Numbered from the stretch's first letter, positions 45,353 through 55,826 are shown. The stretch is 64,000 bases of DNA from Sepiola atlantica (GCA_963556195.1 OY744531.1:107745120-107809119), one strand, 5' to 3'. Notes: a model not told the origin generated them from the sequence alone. Program-made: numbers and translations.

Positions 45353-46076
45353 CATAATATAAAATGAAATAATAAAATAAGGTGCGAATCAAATTTTATT
45401 AGAATTCAAAATTCAGGCAAAGTATCTTAAAGTCCTTAACCCATGAGTTTTCAAAGATAATTCTTCTCATCAGAGGACCATTACCGCAGTGACGTTACTG
45501 CAGGTGATAAAATTACACTTTGAAAATATATAAAAATATATACAAAAATACATAAAAGTACATAACACATCAAATATATCAAGCCCAAAACATACTTATT
45601 TGTTAAAGTTATAAAATCCATCCAAGTCATACAAATTAAAACATATTCAGGAAAGATATCCAAGAGGTTGATTGAAGATTGATCCAGGTATTGAGTGACA
45701 GTCCAAAAGCGAAAAAATTGAAAGAACTGAAAAACCGAAAAAGTTATCCAGTCGGGAAATGCGTCCGCAATCGATGCAGTAAATTACAGTGAAAAATGCA
45801 TCCAATGTTTATGTTAATTAATACAATGATAAATGAACCAAATCAAATAAAAGTTCAATAAACTCACTTTGTGTTGAAATCATGATGTTCAAAATTCAGG
45901 GTTCAAATGATTTGATCGGAGTAGCACAAACCAAAATTCGCTGGTTAAATGGAAAATCCGCTAAATCCGATTTGATAGAATTAAATCAAACTGACGTTGA
46001 GATACTTTGCCTGAATTTTGAATTCTAATAAAATTTGATTCGCACCTTATTTTATTATTTCATTTTATATTATGCT
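45352..46076. mobile_element. 725-bp element with 76-bp terminal inverted repeats
   Basis: The left end (45352-45427, GCATAATATAAAATGAAATA onward) is the exact or near-exact complement of the right end (46000-46076, ending ATTATGC). Both ends abut TA runs, so the insertion was into a TA-rich site. The interior has no ORF. Directly inside the left repeat lies a minus-strand hammerhead motif (45432-45478). Penelope-like elements can carry inverted terminal repeats together with hammerheads, so a Penelope-derived fragment is as likely as a DNA-transposon MITE. Confidence 0.8.
45432..45478 (-). ncRNA. Hammerhead ribozyme in inverted-repeat element
   Basis: Minus strand: stem I GTCCT (45474-45478) pairs with AGGAC (45432-45436). 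Core CTGATGA is at 45467-45473. Stem II GAAGA/TCTTT has loop ATTA (its basal pair is G-U, weaker than the usual G-C). Core GAAA follows. Stem III AACT/GGTT has loop CATG, and the cleavage-site base is A (complement of 45437). All core bases fit the consensus. Confidence 0.75.
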
Positions 46077-46639
46077 ATATATATAATCTCGGAAGTTTCT
46101 CAACCATTAAAACTATATTAAAAAATTAAAAAAAAAATTTTTTTAAACTGATAGTCCCAAGTCTTTCAGTGGAAAATCATTCATGTAAGTCAATTTATTT
46201 TTTACAGTTATTATATTAGTTTGTTTCTAACACTATTTTAAGGGATCATCAGTTGTTTACCATGAAAAACTGTTTCGGGAATTTAAAAACAAGACAGTAT
46301 TTAATTTCATGGCTTCCCAGCAGAGTTGATCAGACCCCACTTCCCTTAAAAGACAAAAACATAAACGTTCCTTATACTAAATCTACGTTTTGTTCCATAT
46401 AAATGTTTTGCTAACTTATATTAGTTATTTAAAAAAATAAATAAATAAAAAAAAAGAATTTCTTTACCTGTGCTGTTCGTCTGTCTAATAAAATTTATCC
46501 GTTACTTACAAAAATGTTGCTGCATTTTAAAGTGTTTGGACGAATCCATTACACTATTATTTAGGTGATTAATGTATTATTTTTAGTTTTATATTATAAA
46601 TATAAAAAATATCAACACATCAAAAAATAATAAATAAAT
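46077..46639. other. AT-rich spacer
   Basis: No gene or element recognised. Confidence 0.45.
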
Positions 46640-46641
46640 AA

Positions 46642-46714
<73 letters not shown>

Positions 46715-46715
46715 C
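46640..46715. repeat. (TA)n(CA)n compound microsatellite
   Basis: TA repeats passing into CACACACACATACATATATA. Confidence 0.95.
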
Positions 46716-46965
46716 CTTTAGTCCCTCCTTCTCTCCCTCTTCCTCCTTTGTTGTCCATCTCTCCGTTGTCGTCAACCTCAAATAAATATTAATCTTCCTT
46801 GTTCACTTACAGTTTTTCTAATCTGCGTTCACAACTGTCGATTTTTTTCTTTTCTCAGTGTTTCAAATCGGCGTTTATAAGTTAACCGTTAAGTTTTTCT
46901 CTTTTTCTTCTTTTTCTTCTTCTTCTTTTGCCAACTCCCAGTGTTTAAAATCGGCGTTCATATAT

Positions 46966-47247
46966 ATATATATGATTATTTTCATTTACACAGACATGTA
47001 CAAAATCTGCGACACTGGCATGTCGATGTTATCGATCAACAGTTGTTATAAACTGAGATCTCATCAGGCAGAGTTAGAATCCGATCTTAACACCTTAGAT
47101 CATTTCCAAATATGATCTACGGTTAAGATCGGATTCTAACTCTGCCTGATGAGATCTCAGTTTATAACAACTGTTGATCGATAACATCGACATGCCAGTG
47201 TCGCAGATTTTGTACATGTCTGTGTAAATGAAAATAATCGTATATAA
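46966..47247. mobile_element. 280-bp foldback with 126-bp arms
   Basis: Arms 46966-47091 and 47122-47247 appear complementary along nearly all of their length; they carry CGACACTGGCATGTCGATGT and its complement. The 30-nt loop itself contains TAGATCAT/ATGATCTA. There is a CTGATGA box but no GAAA partner, so no hammerhead. No ORF. Confidence 0.88.
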
Positions 47248-47333
47248 AAGCTCTATTTGATGTTGAGCACTTTTTATAAACCCGGTTGAAATTCTTTGGA
47301 TTACTACCCTATGGATGTTTTATCTGGATTATC

Positions 47334-47335
<2 letters not shown>

Positions 47336-47384
<49 letters not shown>
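47336..47384. repeat. (TA)n microsatellite
   Basis: About 24 TA units preceding the LINE fragment. Confidence 0.96.
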
Positions 47385-47388
<4 letters not shown>

Positions 47389-47395
47389 CACAAGT

Positions 47396-47578
47396 TGATG
47401 CTTCTGCTGTATTACAGGGCCGAAAAAGCAAATTTTTATCTTTAATTTTGAAGAGTCAAATGACAGGAAAGTGTTCCAAGGCTTGTGGAACTCTTTTCCT
47501 GCTGACTGTTTTCCTCCTACCTATAACCTTGGTCTTTTCAAGACTAAGGTCAATAGGCATCTCCTGTCTTTGCGATAA
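47396..47578 (+). pseudogene. LINE reverse-transcriptase C-terminal end
   Basis: From 47471 to the stop at 47576-47578 the frame reads VFQGLWNSFPADCFPPTYNL then GLFKTKVNRHLLSLR. This is the classic LWNSLP...FKxxVxxHL tail of Jockey/CR1-type LINE polymerases. The frame can be followed upstream (FNFEESNDRK) to the (TA)n edge. A short antisense copy of the same upstream part lies at about 47950-48025. It is a 5'-truncated dead copy. Confidence 0.8.
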
Positions 47579-48373
47579 TCATATTTGTTCTTGTTAGCTA
47601 CTTACATCAGGTGGCTTCATGCCTTGTCTGGAGCGATTTCCATTAAAAAAAATTTTGTTAAATATCTTTAATGGGATTTTACCGCTAAGCATTTTAATTA
47701 ACGTAAAGTAAAAAAATATATATATATACGTAAAAGGATTATTTAGGAATCAACCAATCACAAAGCTTTATGGTATTTGGTACCAATAAAAATTTAAAAG
47801 ATTTATTGAAATAAATTCCGCACCTGAAATTAATCTGTGCGCTTGCAAGAAGTCTATTATTTAGGCATTAAATAAAAAATATCTTGTAAGTTCAAAGCGT
47901 TAAAACCCATTTTTAGATAAATCCTGGGAGAACATTTTGAATTATCTCCCCCTGTCATTTGACTCTTCAAAATTAAAGATAGAAATATTTGGTTCGGCTC
48001 TGTAATGCACAAGCGCCCAGAAGTTAGTAGAACCAAAAACTTTAAAGTGCTCGATCTTAGGTCTTAAAAGAGCTAATATAAATTATTTTATTTAAATACT
48101 CTACATTACTGTGTCCGCTGGAGATACCCGGGTTTCGTCCATCTGGTCATCTTGGAAGTGGGAGAAATACCAACCGGATGTATTCTTATTCCGGAAATAG
48201 TCATCAGTCCTGTTTGTAAGTGAAAGATCTATGGCCGATTTTAGACTTTTTGCTTCAAACCAAATAGTATAGTATTGTTATGGTGTCGTACCTATATGAC
48301 GAAAAGTTGGACTCGTCCATTCTTAATAAAATACATTTATGTTTCGGAAATTTTGAGATGAGGGTTGACAATT
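47579..48373. other. LINE 3' flank and spacer
   Basis: Contains LINE 3' sequence of uncertain extent and the inverted partner 47950-48025 (complement of 47400-47475, sharing CTTTAATTTTGAAGAGTCAA). No other gene recognised. Confidence 0.55.
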
Positions 48374-48613
48374 TGTAGAATTTGGAATATTCGGACTACT
48401 GTTCTCATCTTGGGTGTTTTTATCATAACGCTTCAGCCGATGTAACCTCCGACCTTCTTCAGGTGTACTTTATCGAACTTGGGAATCTTTCAGATTCCCG
48501 AGTTCGACAGAAAGATTCACAAGTTCGACAAAGTACACCTGAAGAAGGTTACATCGGCCGAAACGTTGTGGTAAATCACCCAAGATGAGAACAATAGTCC
48601 GATTATTCCGAAT
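48374..48613. mobile_element. 240-bp foldback with decayed hammerhead cores
   Basis: Arms of about 110 bp (48374-48488 and 48509-48613) pair around AATCTTTCAGATTC. The right arm on plus carries CTGAAGAAGG, then TTACATCGGCC and GAAAC (48542-48568), a hammerhead-like order missing most of stem II. The left arm on minus keeps the longer stem II (GGTCG with CGGCT) but has GAAGC instead of GAAAC. Each arm thus preserves a different half of the ancestral motif. Confidence 0.7.
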
Positions 48614-49484
48614 TCTACACATAGAAGCATTTAGGCTTCTTGTAATTGGATTGAACTTCAGTCTACCCTGGCAGTCAGGACTGATATACCACTTCTCTTG
48701 TTCGCTGTACATATCTTTTCTTTAATATATATTGTCCACCTAACCCCGTGTTCTATGTCTTCATTTCGGGCCCCTAAACAGGGTCACAACACTATTTAAA
48801 TTATACCATTGCATTGACACTTTGATCATGACAATAAGTAAATGGCATCTAATGTGATTTTCTGTTTCCTTACTGCTGAATTGACGTCACAAATATGCCG
48901 ATAGCCAACCAGAAAGGAAAGGTGACGATCAGGTCAATTAAGGGTATCCGGTTTCGAACCAAGGGAGTGGCTGGTTGCAAACAGCAGAAAACAAACAATT
49001 GTACAACAAAAACGAAAGTTGTTTTGTTCTTTTTTGTTGCTATAAAATATGATAGCAACAATAGTCACTTCTTTTAATAAATTTGATTTTCTTTTTTTCT
49101 GTTTTGTTTCCCCGGGTGGACAATTACTGCACATCAGCTGGAATACTTATGTTAGGGATGGCCAACCTATAGTACATGCACCCACAGTGGCTCGTTGTAC
49201 GATTACACGTGGCTCACTCAACATCAGATTTTAATTAGTTTTATGGCATTGTGTTATTATTTTCTACCGGCACATCAACACTTAGGTTCTTAAGTTCTTA
49301 GGTTTCAATTTCTTAATATCTTCAAATATTTATAAATTAATTTTTTTTTTTAAATTAATACCGTGTGAACAATAGAGTCTATATAACCCCTAGATGGAAA
49401 CGTGACAAGTTATACTACTCTGCGTCAGAATAAAAGTAAAGACAATTAAAGGGTGCCTCCATATTTACTAAAGTTTCCCTCCCC
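48614..49484. other. Spacer
   Basis: About 870 bp with no recognised gene. A GGTTTCGAACC stretch at 48950 resembles a B box on minus, but no A box was found. Confidence 0.45.
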
Positions 49485-50216
49485 CAAGAGATCCCTTAAT
49501 CTTACGCACCCCTATCTCTGACACACACACAAAAAAGTTCCTATAATCTGACACCCCCAAGATGTCCCATAAGCTTATGCACCCCTAAAAAGAAGATCTC
49601 ATAATCTGACCCCCCCCTCAAAAAAGATCCAATGATCTTACATATCCCCCAAAAAGATGCCATAATCTGACAAACACACAAAAAAGATCCCATAATCTTA
49701 CATATCCCCCAAAAAGATCCCATAATCTGACAAACACACAAAAAAGATCCCATAATCTTACATATCCCCCAAAAAGATGCCATAATATGACACCTACACA
49801 AAAAAGATCCCATAATCTTACATATCCCCTAAAAAGATCCCATAATCCGACACCCACACAAAAAAGATCCCATAATCTTACATATCCCCCAAAAAGATCC
49901 CATAATCTGACAAACACACAAAAAAGATCCCATAATCTTACATATCCCCCAAAAAGATGCCATAATCTGACACACACACAAAAAAGATCCCATAATCTTA
50001 CATATCCCCCAAAAAGATGCCATAATCTGACACCCACACAAAAAGATCCCATAATCTTACATATCCCCCAAAAAGATGCCATAATCTGACACACACACAA
50101 AAAAGATCCCATAATCTTACATATCCCCCAAAAAGATGCCATAATCCGACACCCACACAAAAAAGATCCCATAATCTTACATATCACCCAAAAAGATCCC
50201 ATAATCAGAAATCCCC
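49485..50216. repeat. 60-bp satellite of two alternating 30-bp halves, about 12 copies
   Basis: Each period joins AAGATCCCATAATCTTACAT plus a C-run to AAGATGCCATAATCTGACA plus a CA-run. The two halves are diverged copies of one 30-mer. The left end is more irregular. Long minus-strand frames (ICKIMGSFLCVCQIM-type repeats) are by-products. Confidence 0.93.
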
Positions 50217-50701
50217 CCCTCCAAAAAAGATAACATAATTTGACACCCCCACCTAAAATGATTACATAATCTTACACAACAGAACCCCCCCCCCCCTAAA
50301 AAAACGCTGTGACACAAACGACTATGAAACAAAATGGCCGTGAAGAGTCTAAAAGGTCGAAAAGACCGATTAAAAATAACAGCGTTAAGACCTCCACTGC
50401 AGAGTCACAGACAGTATTGGAATCCTGAAGAGGCTTGATCGCTACACAAATTACAGAGAAGGCCAATGGCTATTATCAACAGTAACTCGATGGTAAACAG
50501 CTGTTGCGAGAACGCAAAGCGATTTGCAATACGCATTGAAAAAGATCAAAGAATGCTGGAAAACTTGGAGAAACTTGCTAGTTTAACTCTAGGGAACACC
50601 ACCTGTTTTTGCCAGTGAGCGATCACTGATAATGTGAGAACTCGTAATGAGTAAATCCTCATAATAGATGATAGAAACACCAATAAGCGCAAATAGGAAG
50701 A
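50217..50701. other. Spacer
   Basis: Short poly-C and A-rich stretches, then about 380 bp without a recognised gene. Confidence 0.45.
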
Positions 50702-50764
50702 ATGGAATTTGGGATAGAAAAATGTGCACTACTGGAGATGAAAAAGGGAAAAATTGAAACAATC
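50702..50764 (+). pseudogene. Tiny reverse-transcriptase fragment
   Basis: MEFGIEKCALLEMKKGKIE matches the MxFGxEKCAxLxMKxGK block found in one large group of animal non-LTR reverse transcriptases. Nothing recognisable of the enzyme flanks it. The same frame continues into the asparagine-rich minisatellite, making an artificial chimeric ORF (50702-51364). Confidence 0.5.
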
Positions 50765-50877
50765 GTATTGAACCCCACTGCATACGGTGGTCAATCACAA
50801 AAGTGTGATATCCTGGTCACGGTGCCGGATTGTGACCCCCCCCCCCCAGCCGTGCAGTTCGTCGTGGCAATAAAGAA

Positions 50878-51311
50878 AATAGATCCAAATGATCCAAATA
50901 ATACAAATTATACAAAAAATACAAATAATCCAAATAATACAAATAATCCAAATAATCCAAATAATGCAAATAATCCAAATAATACAAATAATACAAATAA
51001 TGCAAATAATCCAAATAATCCAAATAATACAAATAACCCAAATAATACAAATAATACAAATAATTCAAATAACCCAAATAATCCAAATAATCCAAATAAT
51101 AAAAATAATCCAAATAATCCAAATAATGCAAATAATCCAAATAATACAAATAATACAAATAATTCAAATAACCCAAATAATTCAAATAATTCAAATAATA
51201 CAAATAATCCAAATAATCCAAATAATGCAAATAATCCAAATAATAAAAATAATCCAAATAATCCAAATAATCCAAATAATCCAAATAATTCAAATAATAC
51301 AAATAATATAA
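50878..51311. repeat. 9-bp minisatellite AATAATNCA, about 48 copies
   Basis: AATAATCCA, AATAATACA, AATAATGCA and AATAATTCA intermixed. On plus it reads as NNP, NNT, NNA and NNS tripeptides, so the frame is open, but the variation is at one base and there is no sign of selection on protein. Confidence 0.94.
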
Positions 51312-51481
51312 TGTTTTGTAAGTCAAGGACTTTTTTTTTAAATACATTATTTTCTCTGTCGTGAATGCCTTCTATTACTAGACTAACAGCAGTAACAAAC
51401 TAAATAAAGGTTTCTTCGACAGTTTTTTTTTGTTGTGTAGATAATGGTCTTAAAAACAAATTATGAGAAGTTGCAAATGCC
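51312..51481. other. Short spacer between minisatellites
   Basis: AT-rich, nothing recognised. Confidence 0.4.
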
Positions 51482-51920
51482 TATAATTTTAAACTTATAA
51501 TTTTAAACTTATAATTTTAAACTTATAATTTTAAACTTATAATTTTTAACTTATAATTTTAAACTTATAATTTTAAACTTATAATTTTTAACTTATAATT
51601 TTAAACTTATAATTTTAAACTTATAATTTTAAACTTATAATTTTAAACTTATAATTTTTAACTTATAATTTTAAACTTATAATTTTAAACTTATAATTTT
51701 AAACTTATAATTTTAAACTTATAATTTTAAACTTATAATTTTAAACTTATAATTTTAAACTTATAATGTTAAACTTATAATTTTAAACTTATAATTTTAA
51801 ACTTATAATTTTAAACTTATAATTTTAAACTTATAATTTTAAACTTATAATTTTAAACTTATAATTTTAAACTTATAATTTAAAACTTATAATTTTAAAC
51901 TTATAATTTTAAACTTATAA
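51482..51920. repeat. 14-bp minisatellite, about 31 copies
   Basis: Monomer TTATAATTTTAAAC with rare variants (TTTTTAAC, TGTTAAAC, TTTAAAAC). Confidence 0.96.
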
Positions 51921-52006
51921 ACACATAACAACAACTTATGTTTTACCCTTCCTCATTTACTAGACATCATCCTCGATTGTCTCTCTGTATAAGGGTTTGT
52001 TAGGAA

Positions 52007-52341
52007 TTTGGCTAAGATCAAAGTGTAGTATCTGTTCCAATGGATACTGCACCCACAGACTGGTATTGTCTTGGCCTTCGGGGCTTGATTTACGCCGGTC
52101 TATGGGTCTGTCCTGTGCAGTTCTAGGAGGTCCACCCTCCCAGGCTTCGCCTCCCCTCTTTGGGGAGGAGTAAGTTTATTGCTTACTGCCTGAGGCGTCC
52201 CTACCGGGAATGCCGACGAGGCTGCCCAGGCAATTTTTAAACCCTACTTTCCCGACCCGACCGTGGGTCACATCTTACTTGTGGGAGTAAGATAAAAACT
52301 GGCCTTGTGCCTAACTCCTGGAGAGGAGTAAATCAATACTC
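52007..52341 (+). mobile_element. U2 snRNA-headed SINE-like retroposon, copy 2
   Basis: Plus-strand copy of the element at 16232-16573. It begins with TTGGCTAAGATCAAAGTGTA and shares the whole body (through GCTTGATTTACGCCGG and CACCCTCCCAGGCTTCGCC) to AGTAAATCAATACTC. The U2 part stops at CTGTTCC, as in the other copy, so the U2/body junction is a property of the family and not a chance break. Confidence 0.82.
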
Positions 52342-52832
52342 TCCCCTACAAGTAAACCCTGACCAAATATTCAAAATAACATAGTATTCGAAGCCTAAAT
52401 AAGATCTCCTCGACACGGCTATGCATCAGCTTATACGAGGAATGGTGCACCTTCTCCTAGTGATGTTACCTCAAGTAACAACACTTAACTGGATACTCCA
52501 CCAGACTAGATGAATTCAGTAAGACCAAGAGACCAAAAAAAAGTTGCAAAATTTTAACCTTTAATTATATACGTTTTCTTACAGTTTTGCATGTGCTAAA
52601 CCGAATTCTTTTTAAACAAATGTTTTAATTACGATTTAAATTCCACCAGCATGCATTTCTAGTCAACCATGTTAATTTTTTGTCAATAGTTGAAGAAAGA
52701 ATTTATGATTTAACACCATTTGGAATTTGAAAGGAATTGGGAAGCATTTAAACTGTCAAATAGAAAGTAATTTCTGAATAAATCCGAAGCCAGATTATAG
52801 TTAATAGTCAAGTTCCCAGGCGACACAGGATA
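52342..52832. other. Spacer
   Basis: No recognised gene or element. Confidence 0.4.
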
Positions 52833-53278
52833 GGGGCATGGCGAATGCGTACGAGTATGGTACCCATAGACGTCGGCTGCAAAGTGGAGATCACGTGATA
52901 TTAGTAACACCGTTTTTTATGTTCAGACTAAAAGCATACCGTGCTGTTCGTCTTCTGAAGTTGAAATCGTTGAAATACAAACTGTTTATGTTCTTTTTTT
53001 TCTTTTCTTTTTTTGTAAATACATTTATTCAATTTTGACACTAAAAAAGGGGGGGGGAATTGCATTTGTAACATTTTTCGTTTCAAAAAACTTTCTGTTT
53101 ATTTTATTTAATAAATGAACCGTTTTTTTTTTTTGACAATCACTCGTTTGTTTGTATTTCAACGATTGCAATTCCAGAAAACGAACGGCCAACGATACTA
53201 ATAATATCACGTGATCCTCGCCTTGCAGATGAAGATTTAGGGTACCATACTCGTAGACATTCACTAATATGCAAATCA
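52833..53278. repeat. Diverged inverted repeat pair with CACGTG
   Basis: The left arm (52833-52986) and right arm (53142-53278) share TACGAGTATGGTACCC, GGATCACGTGATATTA or its variant, and ATCGTTGAAATACAAAC in opposite orientation. They sit about 155 bp apart and are clearly diverged. Probably an old foldback element. The CACGTG palindrome is conserved in both arms. Confidence 0.72.
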
Positions 53279-53690
53279 ATTGACAATGTTGAAAAACATT
53301 GCTGTGAAAAGATCAAAGAAAACAACTTTCTGGAAAAGAGATTTTGTTTAATTAATGAGAAAACGGTTGGGATTTAAAATAGGAAATCAAAAATAACTGA
53401 TCAAAAATATGTAAAGTTAAATAGTTAATCAAACAAGTAATGGATACTAATGAACTTGCTTTAAATAAAGATATGCACAATGCACAATGCACATATGCAT
53501 ATATGCACATATGCACAATGCATTCAACTAAAAGTTTAAATGTTATCTAAATAACTGCTAAAAATCTATTTAAATTGTCTCATTTTTTGATACAACTCTC
53601 GATTTGTTTTTCTGAAACTGATTTCTTCATAGAACGTTCATATTCATATTCCTAAATAAAAATTTTTTTTTAAAATCACAAACTGAGTAA
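53279..53690. other. Spacer
   Basis: AT-rich. Holds a short ATGCACAATGCACATATGCA repeat cluster at 53465-53524; nothing else recognised. Confidence 0.5.
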
Positions 53691-53780
53691 GGTCCAAAAA
53701 AAGGTCAAAAAAAAAAGGTCCAAAAAAAGGTAAAAAAAAAAGGTAAAAAAAAAAAGGTAAAAAAAAAAGGTCTAAAAAAG
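53691..53780. repeat. Imperfect GGTC(A)n simple repeat
   Basis: GGTCC or GGT followed by six to ten A residues, about eight irregular units. Confidence 0.85.
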
Positions 53781-53802
53781 AGTCACCAACTTAATAGGTC
53801 CC

Positions 53803-54130
53803 TCTCTATCAACCAAGCTCCAGTCCCTGTCCCATCACCGCAATGTTGCATCCTTGTGCCTGTTTTACAAGTACTTCAATGGAATGTGCTCCGATGAACT
53901 TGCTGCCCTGGTGCCCCCCCCCCTCCTCGACGTAAATACACTAGACCAATCAGCTAAATCCCATCCATTCACTGTGGAGGTCCCCAGTCCCCGTCTACTC
54001 CAATAGCTTCTTTTCTCATGCTGCCGGACTCTGGAACTCCCTCCCTGCTCCCTGTTTCCCCGACTGTACCAACATGCAGAAATTTAAAACTGATGCAAAC
54101 AAACATCTCGCTGCACAGCTCCCAACTTAG
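53803..54130 (+). pseudogene. LINE reverse-transcriptase C-terminal fragment
   Basis: Plus strand: SLSTKLQSLSHHRNVASLCL then FYKYFNGMCSDELAALVPPP, matching the common animal-LINE block LSHRRxVAxLxLFYRYFxGxCSxEL. After a frameshift near 53995 comes SNSFFSHAAGLWNSLPAPCF, then FKTDANKHLAAQLPT and a stop. The family's LWNSLP...FK..xNxHL ending is intact. AATAAA follows at about 54232. It is a truncated dead copy, different from the 47.4 and 54.8 kb LINEs. Confidence 0.85.
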
Positions 54131-54392
54131 GATGAACCCCCCCCCCAAAAAAAAAAAACTTACACCCTAAATCTCAGTAGCCCCTTACGTCTACAGTGGC
54201 GGCCTGCCTTGTTTGGGGTGAACTATGTTAAAATAAAATTTAAAAATTTTAAGTCATTGGAAAAGCTTACCTTAAAATAATCTGAGTTGCCTCAACCATT
54301 TTCAAGAGAAGAAAAACGAATTTCTTTTGCAGCTGTAGAAAGAATGAATTTGCTGGATTCAATTTACTATGACCTTCAAACCTGGTAATAAA

Positions 54393-54445
54393 CCTACTTA
54401 ACCCTAACCCTAACCCTAACCCTAACCCTAACCCTAACCTACTTA
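54393..54445 (-). repeat. Interstitial telomere tract with flanking 10-bp direct repeats
   Basis: ACCCTAACCCTAACCCTAAC-type sequence, perfect over about 35 bp, is inserted between two copies of AACCTACTTA (54391-54400 and 54436-54445). Confidence 0.88.
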
Positions 54446-54809
54446 AAGTTCAACACAATTCATAGAAGCTAATAAATCAGCAGGTCTATCATACCAAGAG
54501 TAGTTCACATAACATGATTATGATACAAAAACAAAACATGGTTATAAAACAAATGCTGTTATGGTTAAATAAAAGATTAAAAAAACATTTACACCTGCAA
54601 GAATTGATATTTATTTACAAACAATTTAGAGCCAGTAAAAGTAGTAACATAGTTTTGTGATTTTTTTATCTGCTTGTAGATTTGAAAGATAATCTCTTCG
54701 AAAAATCATGAAAAACTCATAAACTCTTCTATCAAATTTAGAAAATATTTATCTTCAACCTAATCAGAATTTCTCCTAGATCTGGAAGGTTATTGTCAAG
54801 TTTTCAAAA

Positions 54810-55128
54810 ACTAGATCTGTTAACCAGTTAAGTTTTTTTGTTCACAGAGTAATATGTTTTTGGAATAAGTTGCCAGATCGGATTAAGGACAGCAATAGCG
54901 TGGATCAGTTTAAGATGAGGTTGGATGAATTCAGAGAAAGTGGTAGGAGGGAGAAATTGAGGAAGCACTTTTGGGAGTTTTCAAATGAAGTATTTGACAG
55001 AATTTGATCTGGATATCGATACTGTACTAAAAGTTTAATTTAATTTTTTTTTAAACAGTTGAATTGAGAAGATAGTTAAAGGGGAGATGCTCAAGGAGGC
55101 ATAACAAACAAATAATAATAATAATCGA
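54810..55128 (+). pseudogene. LINE 3' end: polymerase tail, UTR and TAA tail
   Basis: The frame from 54810 reads TRSVNQLSFFVHRVICFWNK then LPDRIKDSNSVDQFKMRLDE, ending at TGA 55005-55007. This is the WNxLPxxxxxxxSVxxFKxRLD tail of CR1/L2/Jockey-type LINEs. About 120 bp of 3' UTR and a short (TAA)n tail at 55112-55127 follow. It is 5'-truncated, as most LINE insertions are. No upstream polymerase is present. Confidence 0.85.
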
Positions 55129-55302
55129 AGCAGAAATGAAGTTTCAAAAATTGCGAAAAACATTAAATTCATTATTCTCAGCTTTTCAGTCATAATTTTA
55201 AAATAATCCAGTCTTTACAAAAAATTGGTATGTGCTAATAAAGAATTGTTCTTTACACAAAATAGACTAAATCATCTTTGATGGGTTTATTTTTTATAAT
55301 TT
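55129..55302. other. Spacer
   Basis: AT-rich, nothing recognised. Confidence 0.4.
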
Positions 55303-55352
55303 CAACCCTAATTAAATCAACCTAACCCTAACCGCAACCCTAATTGAATCAA
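55303..55352 (-). repeat. Short telomere-like insert between 18-bp direct repeats
   Basis: CAACCCTAATTAAATCAA (55303) and CAACCCTAATTGAATCAA (about 55335) enclose CCTAACCCTAACCG, two telomere hexamers. Confidence 0.75.
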
Positions 55353-55493
55353 AAATGATGTTTCAAAAATATGAAAATCATATTAAAAACATGGATCTAC
55401 CATAGTGGACGGCGACCTGAAAGCCTCTTTTTCATTGTCTGCTACATCGAGCGAGCTGTTTTCTCTAGCTTTTTTGTTCATTTGCTTTTTCAC

Positions 55494-55532
55494 CTGATGA
55501 TGATTCGATGAAGAATCAAAAAACGTTCGTTA
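55494..55532 (+). ncRNA. Degenerate hammerhead ribozyme
   Basis: CTGATGA (55494-55500) and a good 6-bp stem II TGATTC/GAATCA (loop GATGAA) are followed by AAAAAC where GAAAC is required, so the conserved G12 is lost. ACGTTCGTT then looks like a 2-bp stem III and cleavage site. Stem I is not evident. Read as an inactivated relic. Confidence 0.5.
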
Positions 55533-55826
55533 TACATACGGTACATACATTAAGATCATTAGAAAAATTGAACAAAAAAATAAGGTATAATAAAACAAGC
55601 ATTCATTTATTTTTACAATGTTCGCTTAAATGAAAAAATGCTTCCTAAATACACACACATATAATTTGAATTACCTACTGGGGAGTTTGAATGACCTACT
55701 AGGGAGTTTGAATGACCTGTAGAAGTTTTCTACGAGCCGGCACACAGCCGCCATATTGTTTAAATATCAATGACTTCTTAGCTGCCCACTGATTGGTTCA
55801 GGCAATCTACTTCCTCCTTGGCTTGA

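Noticed and set aside
46222..46256. Hammerhead on minus (CTGATGA and a downstream GAAAC)
   Set aside because: No stem II pairing between the two cores and no stem I.
47147..47190. Hammerhead in the 47-kb foldback (CTGATGA present)
   Set aside because: No GAAA partner at a workable distance, and the following bases form a GAGATCTC self-palindrome and not stem II.
49541..50202. Overlapping minus-strand ORFs rich in Trp/Phe/Cys
   Set aside because: By-products of the 60-bp satellite.
50702..51364. Asn-rich 220-residue protein
   Set aside because: It is a reverse-transcriptase scrap running by chance into a 9-bp minisatellite.
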